Positions 1 through 8,147 of a stretch of 64,000 bases of DNA are shown here, in pieces. Each line of letters begins with the position of its first letter. The stretch's first letter is position 1. Source of the stretch: Pirellulales bacterium (GTDB lineage Bacteria; Planctomycetota; Planctomycetia; Pirellulales; UBA1268). Both the position numbers and the translations under genes were made by a program. The notes below the pieces were generated by a model, which did no database searches, was not told the DNA's origin, and was given only the letters and a program-made list of their open reading frames with translations. Location of the stretch: NCBI GenBank assembly GCA_018401745.1, contig JAGYJY010000021.1, positions 1 to 64,000 of the forward strand, in the 5' to 3' direction.

Positions 1-61
1 CCCACGCTCAACGAAATCCTCCGTTCCCCGGTGCTCCTCTATCTGCCGCCGGCTTCGCGGC

Positions 62-706
62 TCACTCGGCAGATGGGCAGAGGGGGGCGAGGGTGCAGCT
101 GCCGCAGCTGGGGCTGCGGGCGTGGCAGACGCGGCGGCCGTGGAGGATCAGGGCGTGGTGGAGGAAGGTCCACCGCTCCTGTGGGAAGAGCGACATCAGG
201 TCTTGCTCGACCTTGTTGGGGTCGTCGTGGCGGCTGAACTTCAGCCGCCGAGCGAGCCGGCCGACGTGCGTGTCGACCGCGATCGCCGGCCTGCCGAAGG
301 CGTTGCTGGCGACGACGTTGGCCGTCTTGCGGCCGACGCCGGGCAGGGCGAGCAGCGCGTCGTAGTCGTCGGGCACCTCGCCGCCGTGGAGCTCCACAAT
401 CCTTTTGGCAGCGGCGACGATATTTTTCGCCTTGTTGCGAAACAGGCCGATCGTCTTGATGAAGGGCTCCACCTGCTCGGGCGTGGCCGCCGCCAGGGCG
501 GGAGCGTCGGGATACTTCTGGAAGAGCGCGGGCGTGGCGGCGTTGACGCTCACGTCGGTCGCCTGCGCGGAGAGGATCGTGGCCACGAGCAGCTCAAACG
601 GTGCGGTGAAGTCGAGCTCGGTGGCGGCGTCGGGGTAGCCACGGTCGAGCTCGGCGAGCACCTGCTCGGCGCGGTGGCGTTTGTCGGCGTTGCGTTCGCG
701 GGGCAT
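62..706 (-). CDS. nth: Endonuclease III (DNA glycosylase/AP lyase)
   Basis: Base-excision repair enzyme that removes oxidised pyrimidines and nicks the abasic site. The 214-residue length is normal for the family. Visible are the helix-hairpin-helix LPGVGRKTANVV with its catalytic Lys, the catalytic Asp in VDTHVGRLARRL, and the C-terminal [4Fe-4S] loop with spacing C-x6-C-x2-C-x5-C (CHARSPSC, CGSC, CTLAPLC). The start MPRERNADK is the first Met of the frame. It is transcribed away from the esterase remnant at 789. The call rests on complete motifs and is firm. Confidence 0.96.
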   Translation of the reverse strand: MPRERNADKRHRAEQVLAELDRGYPDAATELDFTAPFELLVATILSAQATDVSVNAATPALFQKYPDAPALAAATPEQVEPFIKTIGLFRNKAKNIVAAAKRIVELHGGEVPDDYDALLALPGVGRKTANVVASNAFGRPAIAVDTHVGRLARRLKFSRHDDPNKVEQDLMSLFPQERWTFLHHALILHGRRVCHARSPSCGSCTLAPLCPSAE

Positions 707-788
707 CGGGTTCTCGTGCGGGCGGGCCTGGATGTCGTATCCTGCTGGCGGGTTTTCAGCGTCCGTTTTATAAGCTCAGGGGTGTGCG

Positions 789-1200
789 ATGCAGAGAGAT
801 GCCCTTCTGGCCGCCGTGGTTCTCAGCATCGCGTGGTGTGGCCTGATAGCGACCACAGCCGTCGCGCAGCCGGCTGACCTGCGTGGTGGATGAGTTTGGG
901 CCGGCGAACCTGCTGACAATGGGCGACGTTCCCAGCAGCATCGACCACAATGCGGCCAGCTCACCAGAGTCGAAGCTGCTCGGCGGCGCGGTGCAGGAGC
1001 AGGCGGATCGGGCGAAAGAAGCCTCGCCACAGACGCACGTGACCAGCGACGACGCCCCGTTTTTGATCCTTCACGGCACCGAGGACATGGTGGTTCCCTA
1101 TGACCAGTCGGTGCAGTTCGTCATGGCGCTGCGGGCCGCTGGCGTGGAGTCGCTGTTGATCCCGATTGAAGGTGGCGGGCATGGCGGGTTTGGGAGCCCG
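789..1200 (+). pseudogene. Collapsed secreted alpha/beta-hydrolase (BD-FAE/Aes-like esterase) remnant
   Basis: An ATG at 789 opens a clear signal peptide (MQRDALLAAVVLSIAW then CGLIATTAVAQ) that hits a stop at 891-893. From about 883, in another frame, the sequence resumes with VVDEFGPANLL, then FLILHGTEDMVVPYDQS and IEGGGHGGF. This is the C-terminal part of a BD-FAE type hydrolase, with the Asp and His of the triad but without the oxyanion HGG and nucleophile GxSxG regions. The middle of the gene is therefore deleted. The homologous part ends near 1200, where it meets the 3' end of the gene on the other strand. Seen: both ends. Inferred: internal deletion of an ancestral gene. Confidence 0.7.
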
Positions 1201-1719
1201 CTCGCTGTGGCGAATGATGTCGGCTGCGACAGCGGGCTGCGGGGCTCGGCCCGGATACATCGCGAAGGCCATGCAGACGATGTAGATGCTGTAAAAGACC
1301 AGCAGGCCGATCAGCGACTCACGGTCTTTGAACGCGCCCGGCGGCATCACCAGCCGCAGGATCTGCAGGGTGTCGATGATCAGCAGCAGAAACAGGCCGG
1401 CCCACAGCGAGATCCCCTGCAGGCCCCGGAAGATTCTGCCGCAGTGGTTGCTGCGAATCGCTCGCACACCGACAAAAAAGCGAATCAAAAAGGCAGTGAT
1501 CGGCAGGACCACGCCGAGCAGCTCCACCGGCCCCCGGCGGCCTGGCAGGAGCTGCATCGCCACCAGCGGCAGCGACCACACAACCGCCGGCAGCATGCCA
1601 TCCCAGGCAGCCAGCCGCAGCAGCCAGCGGGCGAGTGCCCAGGCCCTCGGGGGAAGCTCGCCGCCGTCCTCGTCGGGCTCCAGGCTCTCGTAGGCTCTGC
1701 TTGGGTGTGACTGTGGCAT
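961..1719 (-). CDS. Hypothetical four-TM membrane protein with read-through tail
   Basis: Start chosen at MPQSHPSRAY, because the upstream part of the frame is the intergenic repeat at 1761-1876. About 165 residues look genuine, with four hydrophobic segments: WDGMLPAVVWSLPLVAMQL, LLGVVLPITAFLIRFF, SLWAGLFLLLIIDTLQIL and LIGLLVFYSIYIVCMAFAM. After MYPGRAPQPA the frame runs without a stop into the antisense of the esterase remnant, so the last 80 or so residues are probably not original. I recognise no family. Its neighbours suggest nothing about function. Confidence 0.55.
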   Translation of the reverse strand: MPQSHPSRAYESLEPDEDGGELPPRAWALARWLLRLAAWDGMLPAVVWSLPLVAMQLLPGRRGPVELLGVVLPITAFLIRFFVGVRAIRSNHCGRIFRGLQGISLWAGLFLLLIIDTLQILRLVMPPGAFKDRESLIGLLVFYSIYIVCMAFAMYPGRAPQPAVAADIIRHSERAPKPAMPATFNRDQQRLHASGPQRHDELHRLVIGNHHVLGAVKDQKRGVVAGHVRLWRGFFRPIRLLLHRAAEQLRLW

Positions 1720-1760
1720 AGGGCATAGATAGATCAAAAGCGGCTGGACGATTTTTCGCT

Positions 1761-1876
1761 GTCCTTGGAAAAAGCCCTCTGTGGCCTTTTGCCACGCAAG
1801 CGACGCGGCACAGAGCCGAGGTTTTTGGAGGTTGCCGATCGCCGCATCCCGCGGCGTCAGGCGTGCGGCACAGTCT
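1761..1876 (-). repeat. Dispersed structured intergenic element, copy 1 (post-stop element)
   Basis: On the minus strand the element begins directly after the TAG stop of the zinc-ribbon gene (1877-1879) and ends about 40 bases before the next gene start. It is about 80% identical by eye to 15322-15436, which also begins next to a TAG stop. It contains the hairpin CGCCGC-GGGAT-GCGGCG, a second stem GCGAT/GTCGC continued by CGGCA/TGCCG, and a small hairpin GTGGC-AAAAG-GCCAC followed by GGGCTTTTTCC. It could be a terminator or an mRNA-processing element. Confidence 0.65.
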
Positions 1877-2407
1877 CTACGTGAGCGCTTTGCCGCAGCT
1901 GTCGCAGAAGCGGGCGTCGGCAGCCGCCTGATCACCGCAGTGGCTGCACGATCGCGGAGCCAGCGAGGCCCCGCAGGCTTTGCAGAACCGCGCGTCAGGC
2001 TCGTTCTCCGCGCTGCAGGCCGGGCAGGCGATCGCTGTCGCAGCTCCTGGCAGGTCGGTGCCGTCGCGGAGCCCTGAGCCCACGGCCGCGGCGAGGTCTC
2101 GGAATGAGCCCTTCGTGTCGCGGACGACCGTGTTCAACACGTCGGTGCCGACTGGTGTGACCTCATTGGCCATGTAGCGGGTGACGGATCCGAGAAAGCC
2201 AAACTTCGACAGGCTGCCGCCCACTCCCATCAGCGGCAGGCCGACGAAGGCGCACCAGAAATAGCGAGGTGGCTGAAAACTGCCAAACGAAGAGAAAAAG
2301 CTGATGAAACCGATTGCCGTCATGATCAGCCCGGCAGCAAACACGAGCGGGCCGATGGTGCGAAGAAAATCCCGTATCTGTTCGTGCTCACGACGGCGAC
2401 GGGGCAT
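1877..2407 (-). CDS. Zinc-ribbon membrane protein
   Basis: 176 residues from MPRRRREHEQ, preceded by GGAGG about 10 bases upstream. Two hydrophobic segments lie near residues 17-40 (IGPLVFAAGLIMTAIGFISF) and 48-62 (PPRYFWCAFVGLPLMGVGG). The C-terminus has two double-Cys zinc ribbons, CPACSAENEPDARFCKACG and CSHCGDQAAADARFCDSCG. This is a common bacterial layout for a membrane protein with cytoplasmic zinc ribbons. The precise role is unknown. The gene is followed immediately by the intergenic repeat. Confidence 0.75.
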   Translation of the reverse strand: MPRRRREHEQIRDFLRTIGPLVFAAGLIMTAIGFISFFSSFGSFQPPRYFWCAFVGLPLMGVGGSLSKFGFLGSVTRYMANEVTPVGTDVLNTVVRDTKGSFRDLAAAVGSGLRDGTDLPGAATAIACPACSAENEPDARFCKACGASLAPRSCSHCGDQAAADARFCDSCGKALT

Positions 2408-2550
2408 GGCAGAAACCTCCACGGCGAGGCCACATCCTTGGGGGCAGTGGTTCCCAGATCCAGTTTCAGAGTATCCGATTTCTTCCAGAGGTGAGTCAAC
2501 GCATGGCCGCACTCCAAGCGGGCCGCGAGCAGCACGTGGCGGGAGGCGGA

Positions 2551-5452
2551 TCACCGCACGGTGATGAACTCGCTGGCGTTGTAGAGGCTGCGGCAGAGCA
2601 GCGTGAGGCCATGCTGCTGGACCAGGGCGATCGCCGCGGCGCGTTCGGCAGCGGCCGGCGGCCGTCCAAAGGCAAGGGCAAACGCCAGGTCGACCTGGGC
2701 CGCTGGATCGCTGCCAGCTTCGCTGCGAAGCCGCATGGCAAACCGCTCAGCCTGCTCGATGAGGAAGGCCCCGTTGAGCATGTTGAGGGCCTGCAGGGGC
2801 GTGGTGCTGACGGTGCGTGCGGGCTGGGCCTGCGCCGCGTCGGGGCAGTCAAACGCCCCGAAGAAGGTGTCGAGTTCGCTCCGTGGCTTCGACTGATACA
2901 CCATGCGGCGGAAGTCGTCGTCGGTGAAGCTGGTCTTCGTCTCATAGACCTTCACGTAGTTGCTGTTGGCGACGAAGAGATCAAACCCAGGGCCGCCCAT
3001 CGTGAAGTTGAGGCTGCCGCTGACAGCCAGGATCGCATCGCGGAGGGCTTCTGCTTCAAGCCGCTGTGGTGGAAACCGCCAGAGCAGCCGGCTGCCTGCG
3101 TCGAGAGCCAGCCCCTTCTCAGTCGCAGCTGACGACTGACGGTAGCTGCGGCTGGTGACGATCAGCCGGTGCAGTCGCTTGAGCCGCCAGCGGTCGGCTG
3201 CGGGATCGGCAGTCTGGCTCGTCGGCTCGATGAGTTCGCTGGCGAGCCAGTCGAGGAGCTGCGGATGGCTGGGCATGCCCCCGTTGATGCCCAGGTCGCT
3301 CGGCGTGTCGACCAAGCCGGTGCCGAAGTGATAGTGCCAGAGCCGATTGACGATCACCCGCGCTGTCAGCGGGTTGGCCGGTGAGGTGATCCAGCCGGCC
3401 AGGGCCTTCCGCCGCTCCTGCTCGGGGGCGTTGTCGTCGAGCTGCCAGGCGGCCTCGCCCACGCAGGTGAGGCTGCCCGGGGCCACTTCCTCGCGGGGCT
3501 GCATGGCGTCGCCACGGAAGAGGCGGTGGGTCGGGCCCGGCTGGCTGAAGCTGCCGGCGTAGGCCATCGGGGGTCGTGAGCGCGGTGAGCTGCCCCTGCA
3601 GCTGAGCGGCCTGCTGGCTGAGGCTCGCAACCGCCGCGGCCTGTTCGGGTGGAAGACCGCGGGCGGCCACCGCCGGCTTGCCTGCGGCGGCTGCGTCGAA
3701 GGGGAGCCGGTCGGCATGCGTGGCCACGGTCTGCCAGTGGGTGCCGTCAGCCGAGACGGCGATCTCGTAGGCGGTGGCCAGACGGTCGCTGTACTGCGGC
3801 ACCGGGCTGCGGTCGCGGCTCCAGACCACGCGGCTGATCTCCAACGGCTCGGCAAACTCCAGCTGCACCCAGCCGCCGCCAGCCTCGCTGGAGATCCACG
3901 ACCGCGCGTTGCCGTAGCGGCCATCGTTGATGTGCTCAAGCTTGTGAAACTCGCTGCTGGGGTAGCTGCCGGAAGCCGACGGTGTGGCCTCGCGGGCCAC
4001 GTTGCGGCCGTCGATGGCAAACACCTCCAGCTCGTCAATGCAGGGCTCAGCACCCGAGGTCGCCAGCACGGTCATGCGGAGCAAGCGGGCGGTGACCGGA
4101 GCAAAGGCGTCGACCGTGGTGCCCGTGACAACCGCCGCTCGCTGGACGACCGCCGTCGGCTCCTCGGCCGTCGGCACAAAGGCGAGCGGCTCAAGGGCGA
4201 CCAGCTGCGTGGAGACCTCAGCCAGCTGCTGCTCAAGCTCCGCAATCTGCTGGGTGCGGTCTGGCTCACTGGACTGTTGGATCGGCCGCTCGCCATGCTG
4301 CACGCCGGCAAAGACGGCTGTGAGCTGGTAGTAGTCGCGCTGCGGCACGGGGTCAAACTTGTGGTCGTGGCAGCGGGCACAGCCAACCGTGAGACCAAGA
4401 AAGGCCGAGCTGGTCGTGCTCACCATGTCGTGCAGCTCATCAGCCCGCTGCGTTGCCGTGAGCACAGGGTCAGGCGACTTCACCTGATCCCACGGCCCTG
4501 CCACGAGGAAGCCGGTCGCCTCGTCGTGGCCCTCAGCGTCTCCGGCGATCTGCCGGCGGACAAACGCGTCGTAGGGCATGTCACTGTTGAGGGCATCGAT
4601 CACCCAGTCGCGATACGGCCAGGCATTGGGCCGCATCTGATTCATCTCAAAGCCATGGCTCTCGGCAAACCGCACGACATCGAGCCAGTGCCGCGCCCAC
4701 CGCTCGCCATACCGCGGCGAGGCGAGCAGCTGGTCGACCAGATCGCGGTAGGGCTGCTCGCTCGAGCCGGCTTGGCCGCAGGCTGCGAGAAAGGCGTCGA
4801 CCTCCTCGGGCGTTGGGGGCAGGCCGATCAGATCAAAGGTCACGCGGCGGATCAGGGCTCGCGGATCGGCCTCGGGATTGAACGCCAGGCCATGCTCGCC
4901 AAGCGTGGCGGCAAGAAAGGCATCGATGGGGTGTGACGTGTCGCCATCGGCGGCTGGCACCTCGGGCCGCGTAACAGGCTGAAAGGCCCAGTGCTCAGCC
5001 GCGGGATCGGGCTGCGGCTCTCCCGCAGGCAGCATCGCTTCCAGCGACACCAGGTCGTCCGGCCATGCGGCTCCTGCTGCGATCCAGTCATGGAGCAGCT
5101 GCTGTTCGGCGGCCGTGAGCAGTTCGCCGTTGGCGGGCATCCGCAGGTCGTCATCGTCGCTGGTGATCCGCACGAAGAGTTCGCTGGCGGCAGCGTCGCC
5201 GGGGACGATGCCCGCGATGCCAGAGTCGCCACCGGCCATTGCTTGTTCTCGAAGGTCGATGCGGTAGCCGCTCTCCGCAGATTGAGGCCCGTGGCAGCCG
5301 CCGCAGGCTTTGGCGAGCAGAGGGGCGATGTCGGTGCGGAAGCTGTCGGCTGGAGAGGCTGCCGCAGTGGCTGCGGCGAGCAGCAGGACGGCGGCGGACA
5401 GCAGCAACGTCGCTGCGGCAGCTGGTGCCGCACGGACTTGTAGCGATGGCAT
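2551..5452 (-). CDS. PSD1 protein: cytochrome-like PSCyt1 + DUF1549 + discoidin + DUF1553 (frameshifted)
   Basis: Large secreted planctomycete protein of about 966 residues once one frameshift is corrected. A signal peptide (residues 1-33) precedes a haem-binding CGGCH at 50-54 (PSCyt1), DUF1549 at about 170-370 with a second CARCHDHKFDP at 358, a discoidin/F5-8C-like segment (DELEVFAIDGRNVAREA, WVQLEFAEPLEISRVVWS) and DUF1553 at the C-terminus (QPREEVAPGSLTC, NRLWHYHFGTGLVDTPSD, ending SLYNASEFITVR). The frame breaks at the G5 run 3569-3573: removing one base joins LTALTTP to MAYAGSFSQPGP. RBS GGGAGG precedes the start. Family function is not established; a periplasmic role in polymer or sugar oxidation is only a guess. 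Confidence 0.88.
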
Positions 5453-5520
5453 GTGGTGGCCTCCCGGTTGGATGCCAGATGGCGTTGTTCGTTGTTGAGT
5501 TTACTCAGTGTGGGTCGCTC

Positions 5521-5658
5521 GGGGTGAGCCCGGGGCTGCCCCTCCGGACGCTCACTGCGGGCCATCCAGGCCCTCGCTCGCTCGGATATCCGCTTCGCTT
5601 TGGCCCTCCGGGCGTCGCTCGCTCCTATACGCCGGAGGGTCAGCCCCGGGCTCACCCC
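5521..5658. repeat. Palindromic dispersed element, copy A (MITE/REP-like)
   Basis: The ends are 27-bp inverted repeats with one mismatch (5521-5547 and 5632-5658): GGGGTGAGCCCGGGGCTG on the left, CAGCCCCGGGCTCACCCC on the right. The interior, about 84 bp, is rich in CGCTCGCT/CTTCGCTT words. A diverged but clearly alignable copy lies at 30325-30452, with a compensatory base change in the stem. It has no coding capacity for a transposase. Confidence 0.75.
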
Positions 5659-5736
5659 TCGCTTGCGGTTTGAGGACGGCCTGTCCGCCGCCTTCGGCGT
5701 CGGTCTGCGGCCGGGGTGGGGACGAGGGCCGACGTG

Positions 5737-5970
5737 CAAGCGGGACGGGTCCATCGGGTGCCGGAGGACGTGCAAGCGGGACGGGTCCACGGGTGCCGAA
5801 GGCACCTCGGCTGTGCCGAGGCCGCTCCGCGGCCCGCGGACCGTCCCGTTCAGCCCGCGGCCCGCGGACCCGTCCCGTTCAAGCCGCTCCGCGGCCCGCG
5901 GACCCGTCCCGTTCAAGCCGCCGCGGCCCGCGGACCCGTCCCGGTCAGGTCGCTCCGTTCCGTTCCGTTC
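5737..5970. repeat. Cloverleaf-forming GC-rich repeat with amplified arms
   Basis: Left arms (GCGGGACGGGTCCA type) occur twice, at about 5740 and 5776. Right arms (CCCGCGGACCCGTCCCG type) occur four times, beginning at 5833, 5861, 5895 and 5927. Between 5776-5792 and 5833-5849, which pair with each other, lie three back-to-back perfect hairpins with three-base loops: GTGCC-GAA-GGCAC (5793-5805), CTCGGC-TGT-GCCGAG (5806-5820) and GGCCGC-TCC-GCGGCC (5820-5834). A related element sits at 25351-25417. Confidence 0.7.
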
Positions 5971-6019
5971 ACACCAGTTGGGGGGCTGCGGGGCATTTGG
6001 TGGCGCGTGAAATGGGATA

Positions 6020-6302
6020 GGCTGCATGGGAGCCCGGGCTCTCGCCGCTGGCCGCAGCCTGGCTTGCCCAGGAGCGGTCGATCAAGGCAGTCGGCATCGA
6101 CACCGCCAGCATCGACTACGGGCCATCGACCCACTTCGAGACGCACGTGGTTCTCTGCACAGCCAACATCCCGATCTTTGAAAACGTCGCCTCGCTCGAG
6201 CAGCTGCCGGCTGCAGGCGGCTTCGTGACGGCACTTCCCATGAAGATCGACGGAGGCAGCGGCGGCCCCTTGCGGATCATTGCCGAGCTGCCGCACGAGT
6301 GA
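6020..6302 (+). pseudogene. 3' fragment of a cyclase-family (kynurenine formamidase-like) gene
   Basis: Only the C-terminal 90 or so residues remain: AAAWLAQERSIKAVGIDTAS, IDYGPSTHFETHVVLCTANI, PIFENVASLEQLPAAGGFVT, ALPMKIDGGSGGPLRIIAEL, ending PHE and a stop at 6300-6302. This matches the conserved C-terminal half of cyclase/KynB-like hydrolases, including the SxDYG and ALPMKIxGGSGGPxR motifs. No start or N-terminal metal-binding motif (HxGTHxD) is present upstream, where the sequence is structured repeats. It is a truncated remnant, probably broken by the repeat array. Confidence 0.8.
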
Positions 6303-6322
6303 GGCTTTTCAGAGGACCACAC

Positions 6323-7510
6323 ATGCAACACCGCCCGACTCGACCAGACGCGATCGCGTTTTTCCTGGCTCTGCTCTCGTTTGCGTTGGTGCCGTCTGCC
6401 CATGCCGCGGAGGTGCGGGTGGCGAGCGACGCTGCGTTGCGGGAGGCCCTCGCTGCGGCCTCTGCCGGCACAACGATCCTGATCGCCCCCGGAACCTACC
6501 GTGGCAGCCTTGCCCGCTCGAACCTGCACGGCACCGCCGATGAGCCTGTGCTGATCGCTGGGGCTGATCCGGCCAATCCTCCGGAGCTGGTGGGCGAGGC
6601 CGCAGGCGGTCACGGAACCGTGTCGATCCATCTCTCGGATGTCGGCTATGTCACGCTTCGCGACATGGTCGTGCGAGGCTTTCCTGGCAACGGCCTCAAC
6701 ATCGACGACGGCGGGTCTGCGGAGAGCCCGTCGCATCATGTCCGGATCGAACGACTGACCGTTCAAGAGACCGGCCCGCAGGGGAATCACGATGGACTGA
6801 AGATGTCGGGTGTTGACGCATTCGTGATTGCCGACTGCATGTTTCGCGGCTGGGGTGGCTCGGCGATCGACTTCGTTGGCTGCCACGATGGCCGCGTTGA
6901 ACGATGCCGCTTTGAGGGGGCCGAGGGCTTCTCGCAGTCCAATGCCGTGCAGATCAAAGGGGGATCCCGCAGCATCCGTGTGCTGGAGAGCCTGTTTGTC
7001 GATGTGGGCGAACGGGCGATCAATCTCGGCGGGAGCACGGGGCTTGCGTATTTTCGGCCCGCGGTTGGCGACAGTGAGGCGGCCGACGTCGAGGTGGCGG
7101 GCAACCGCTTTGTCGGTGGCACCGCGGCCGTCGCCTGGGTCACGGCCGATGGCGGGCATGTGCACCACAACACGTTTGTTGGTCAGACGAAGTGGGTGCT
7201 GCGAATCCTGCAGGAGAACCAAGACCCCCGGATGCGGCCGTGCCACGACGGCCTGTTTGAAGACAACCTCGTTGTGGTCGACGACCGCGTGCGGGTCTGG
7301 CTCAACGTCGGCCCCGGCACCGCACCGGAGAGCTTTCACTTCCGTCGCAACGCCTGGTATGCCAGCGACGGCCGGCGTCCCCAGCTGCCAACCGTGGACG
7401 AAGACCCGATCTACGGCCAGGGGCAGCCGCTGACAGAACCGAGGAGCGAAGCGAGCCGACCGCAGGCCACGGATGGCCCGATCGGGGACCGCGGTGCGCA
7501 TGCCTACTGA
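6323..7510 (+). CDS. Secreted right-handed parallel beta-helix protein
   Basis: 395 residues from MQHRPTRPD; the ATG at 6323 is 20 bases after the cyclase stop. A signal peptide ends near SAHAAEVRV. A repetitive beta-helix follows, with stacked turns such as HVRIERLTVQETGPQGNHDG, AFVIADCMFRGWGGSAIDFV, GRVERCRFEGAEG and IRVLESLFVDVGERAINLGG. Such folds bind or cleave polysaccharides (pectate-lyase-like), but no catalytic residues can be assigned from sequence alone. A 78-bp internal piece and a 29-bp 3' piece of this gene are found again, fused, at 8608-8709. Confidence 0.8.
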   Translation: MQHRPTRPDAIAFFLALLSFALVPSAHAAEVRVASDAALREALAAASAGTTILIAPGTYRGSLARSNLHGTADEPVLIAGADPANPPELVGEAAGGHGTVSIHLSDVGYVTLRDMVVRGFPGNGLNIDDGGSAESPSHHVRIERLTVQETGPQGNHDGLKMSGVDAFVIADCMFRGWGGSAIDFVGCHDGRVERCRFEGAEGFSQSNAVQIKGGSRSIRVLESLFVDVGERAINLGGSTGLAYFRPAVGDSEAADVEVAGNRFVGGTAAVAWVTADGGHVHHNTFVGQTKWVLRILQENQDPRMRPCHDGLFEDNLVVVDDRVRVWLNVGPGTAPESFHFRRNAWYASDGRRPQLPTVDEDPIYGQGQPLTEPRSEASRPQATDGPIGDRGAHAY

Positions 7511-7621
7511 TGCCAATGACGTGCAGGCAACACGGCGAACCGCCTCCAGACGGCCGCAACGCCCAACCTCGCTCGCTGCCCGAGAGCGGTCCGGCAGCCG
7601 GAAGACCGTTGCGGAAGTGCC

Positions 7622-7927
7622 ATTGACCGGGCTATCCTCCTCTATGTCTGCGACGCCGCCCCTGCCAACAAATATTTGCTCGGCAGCCACATTCCCATCC
7701 GCCCGCCCGCCGCTCCGCGCGATGAGCCACCGGATGAGATAACAATCCTGCCTTGGAATATTGCTGAGGAGGTCAGGGCGCAGTTGGATGATCTCGCCGA
7801 GCAGAGCGTGCGGTTTGTGACCGCCGTCCCTTCACTCACAATCGGCCAGCAGTTTGACATTGAAAGTCATTCCGCCGACCTCAAGAATCTCAACAAAAGG
7901 GGTATCCATGCGAGCCATAGAATTTGA
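7622..7927 (+). pseudogene. C-terminal fragment resembling a class I SAM-dependent C-methyltransferase
   Basis: An open frame without a start reads IDRAILLYVCDAAPANKYLL, GSHIPIRPP, then DEITILPWNIAEEVRAQL and VRFVTAVPSL. The YVCD-x-xPxK, G-x-x-IP and ILPWN-x-xEE-x-x-QL pattern is that of the C-terminal domain of C-methyltransferases acting in sugar biosynthesis. The N-terminal zinc and SAM-binding domains are absent. The last residues, after PSLTI, read into the antitoxin leader. Remnant status is inferred. Confidence 0.5.
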
Positions 7928-8147
7928 GACCACGGCTCAGCACCAAGTCATCCAGCTTCCGCCGGGCGTGCCGGATGGCGTGAATTTGCGAGTCTTGGTT
8001 TTGCTGGAAGACACACCTGCAACCGAGACCGCAGGCGTTCACAGGGAACCCAATCGACCCGCACGACAGCTCGCCGGATCAGTCAAGATGATGGATGATC
8101 TCATCGAACCTGCTGTTCCTGAGAGTGACTGGAATGCGCTGCAATGA
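7908..8147 (+). CDS. Antitoxin of a PIN-domain toxin-antitoxin pair
   Basis: 79 residues from MRAIEFETTAQHQ; the purine-rich AAAAGGGG lies upstream of the ATG at 7908. The stop overlaps the toxin start (ATGATGATG), so translation is coupled. The N-terminal half (VIQLPPGVPDGVNLRVLVLL) resembles short VapB/DUF2281-like beta-strand segments. The C-terminal MMDDLIEPAVPESDW is the acidic tail expected to occupy the toxin active site. The antitoxin assignment depends mostly on position. Confidence 0.7.
   Translation: MRAIEFETTAQHQVIQLPPGVPDGVNLRVLVLLEDTPATETAGVHREPNRPARQLAGSVKMMDDLIEPAVPESDWNALQ

Larger units (their letters stand above)
5453..6020. other. Non-coding, repeat-dense spacer
   Basis: No gene is supported here. 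The open frames are low-complexity Arg/Pro/Ser translations of structured repeats. The spacer holds a palindromic element (5521-5658), a cloverleaf element (5776-5850) and tandem copies of its arms up to about 5970. Confidence 0.7.

Noticed and set aside
3560-3580. Programmed ribosomal frameshift in the PSD1 gene
   Set aside because: A short homopolymer with no slippery heptamer or downstream structure, and similar indels occur in many unrelated genes of this window.
3716-4936. Open frame of 406 codons antisense to the first PSD1 gene
   Set aside because: No recognisable features, and it is fully covered by the conserved PSD1 gene.
5776-5850. tRNA gene, because of the cloverleaf layout
   Set aside because: There is no T-loop GTTCGA-type sequence, no CCA-compatible acceptor and no anticodon arm; all loops have three bases.
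5737-5970. Possible CRISPR array, because of regularly repeated GC-rich units
   Set aside because: The repeats abut each other with no unique spacers, unit lengths vary, and no cas genes are nearby.
5500-6020. Several 130-170-codon Arg/Pro/Ser-rich frames in the repeat spacer
   Set aside because: They are translations of palindromes and tandem arms in every frame, and no frame is preferred.
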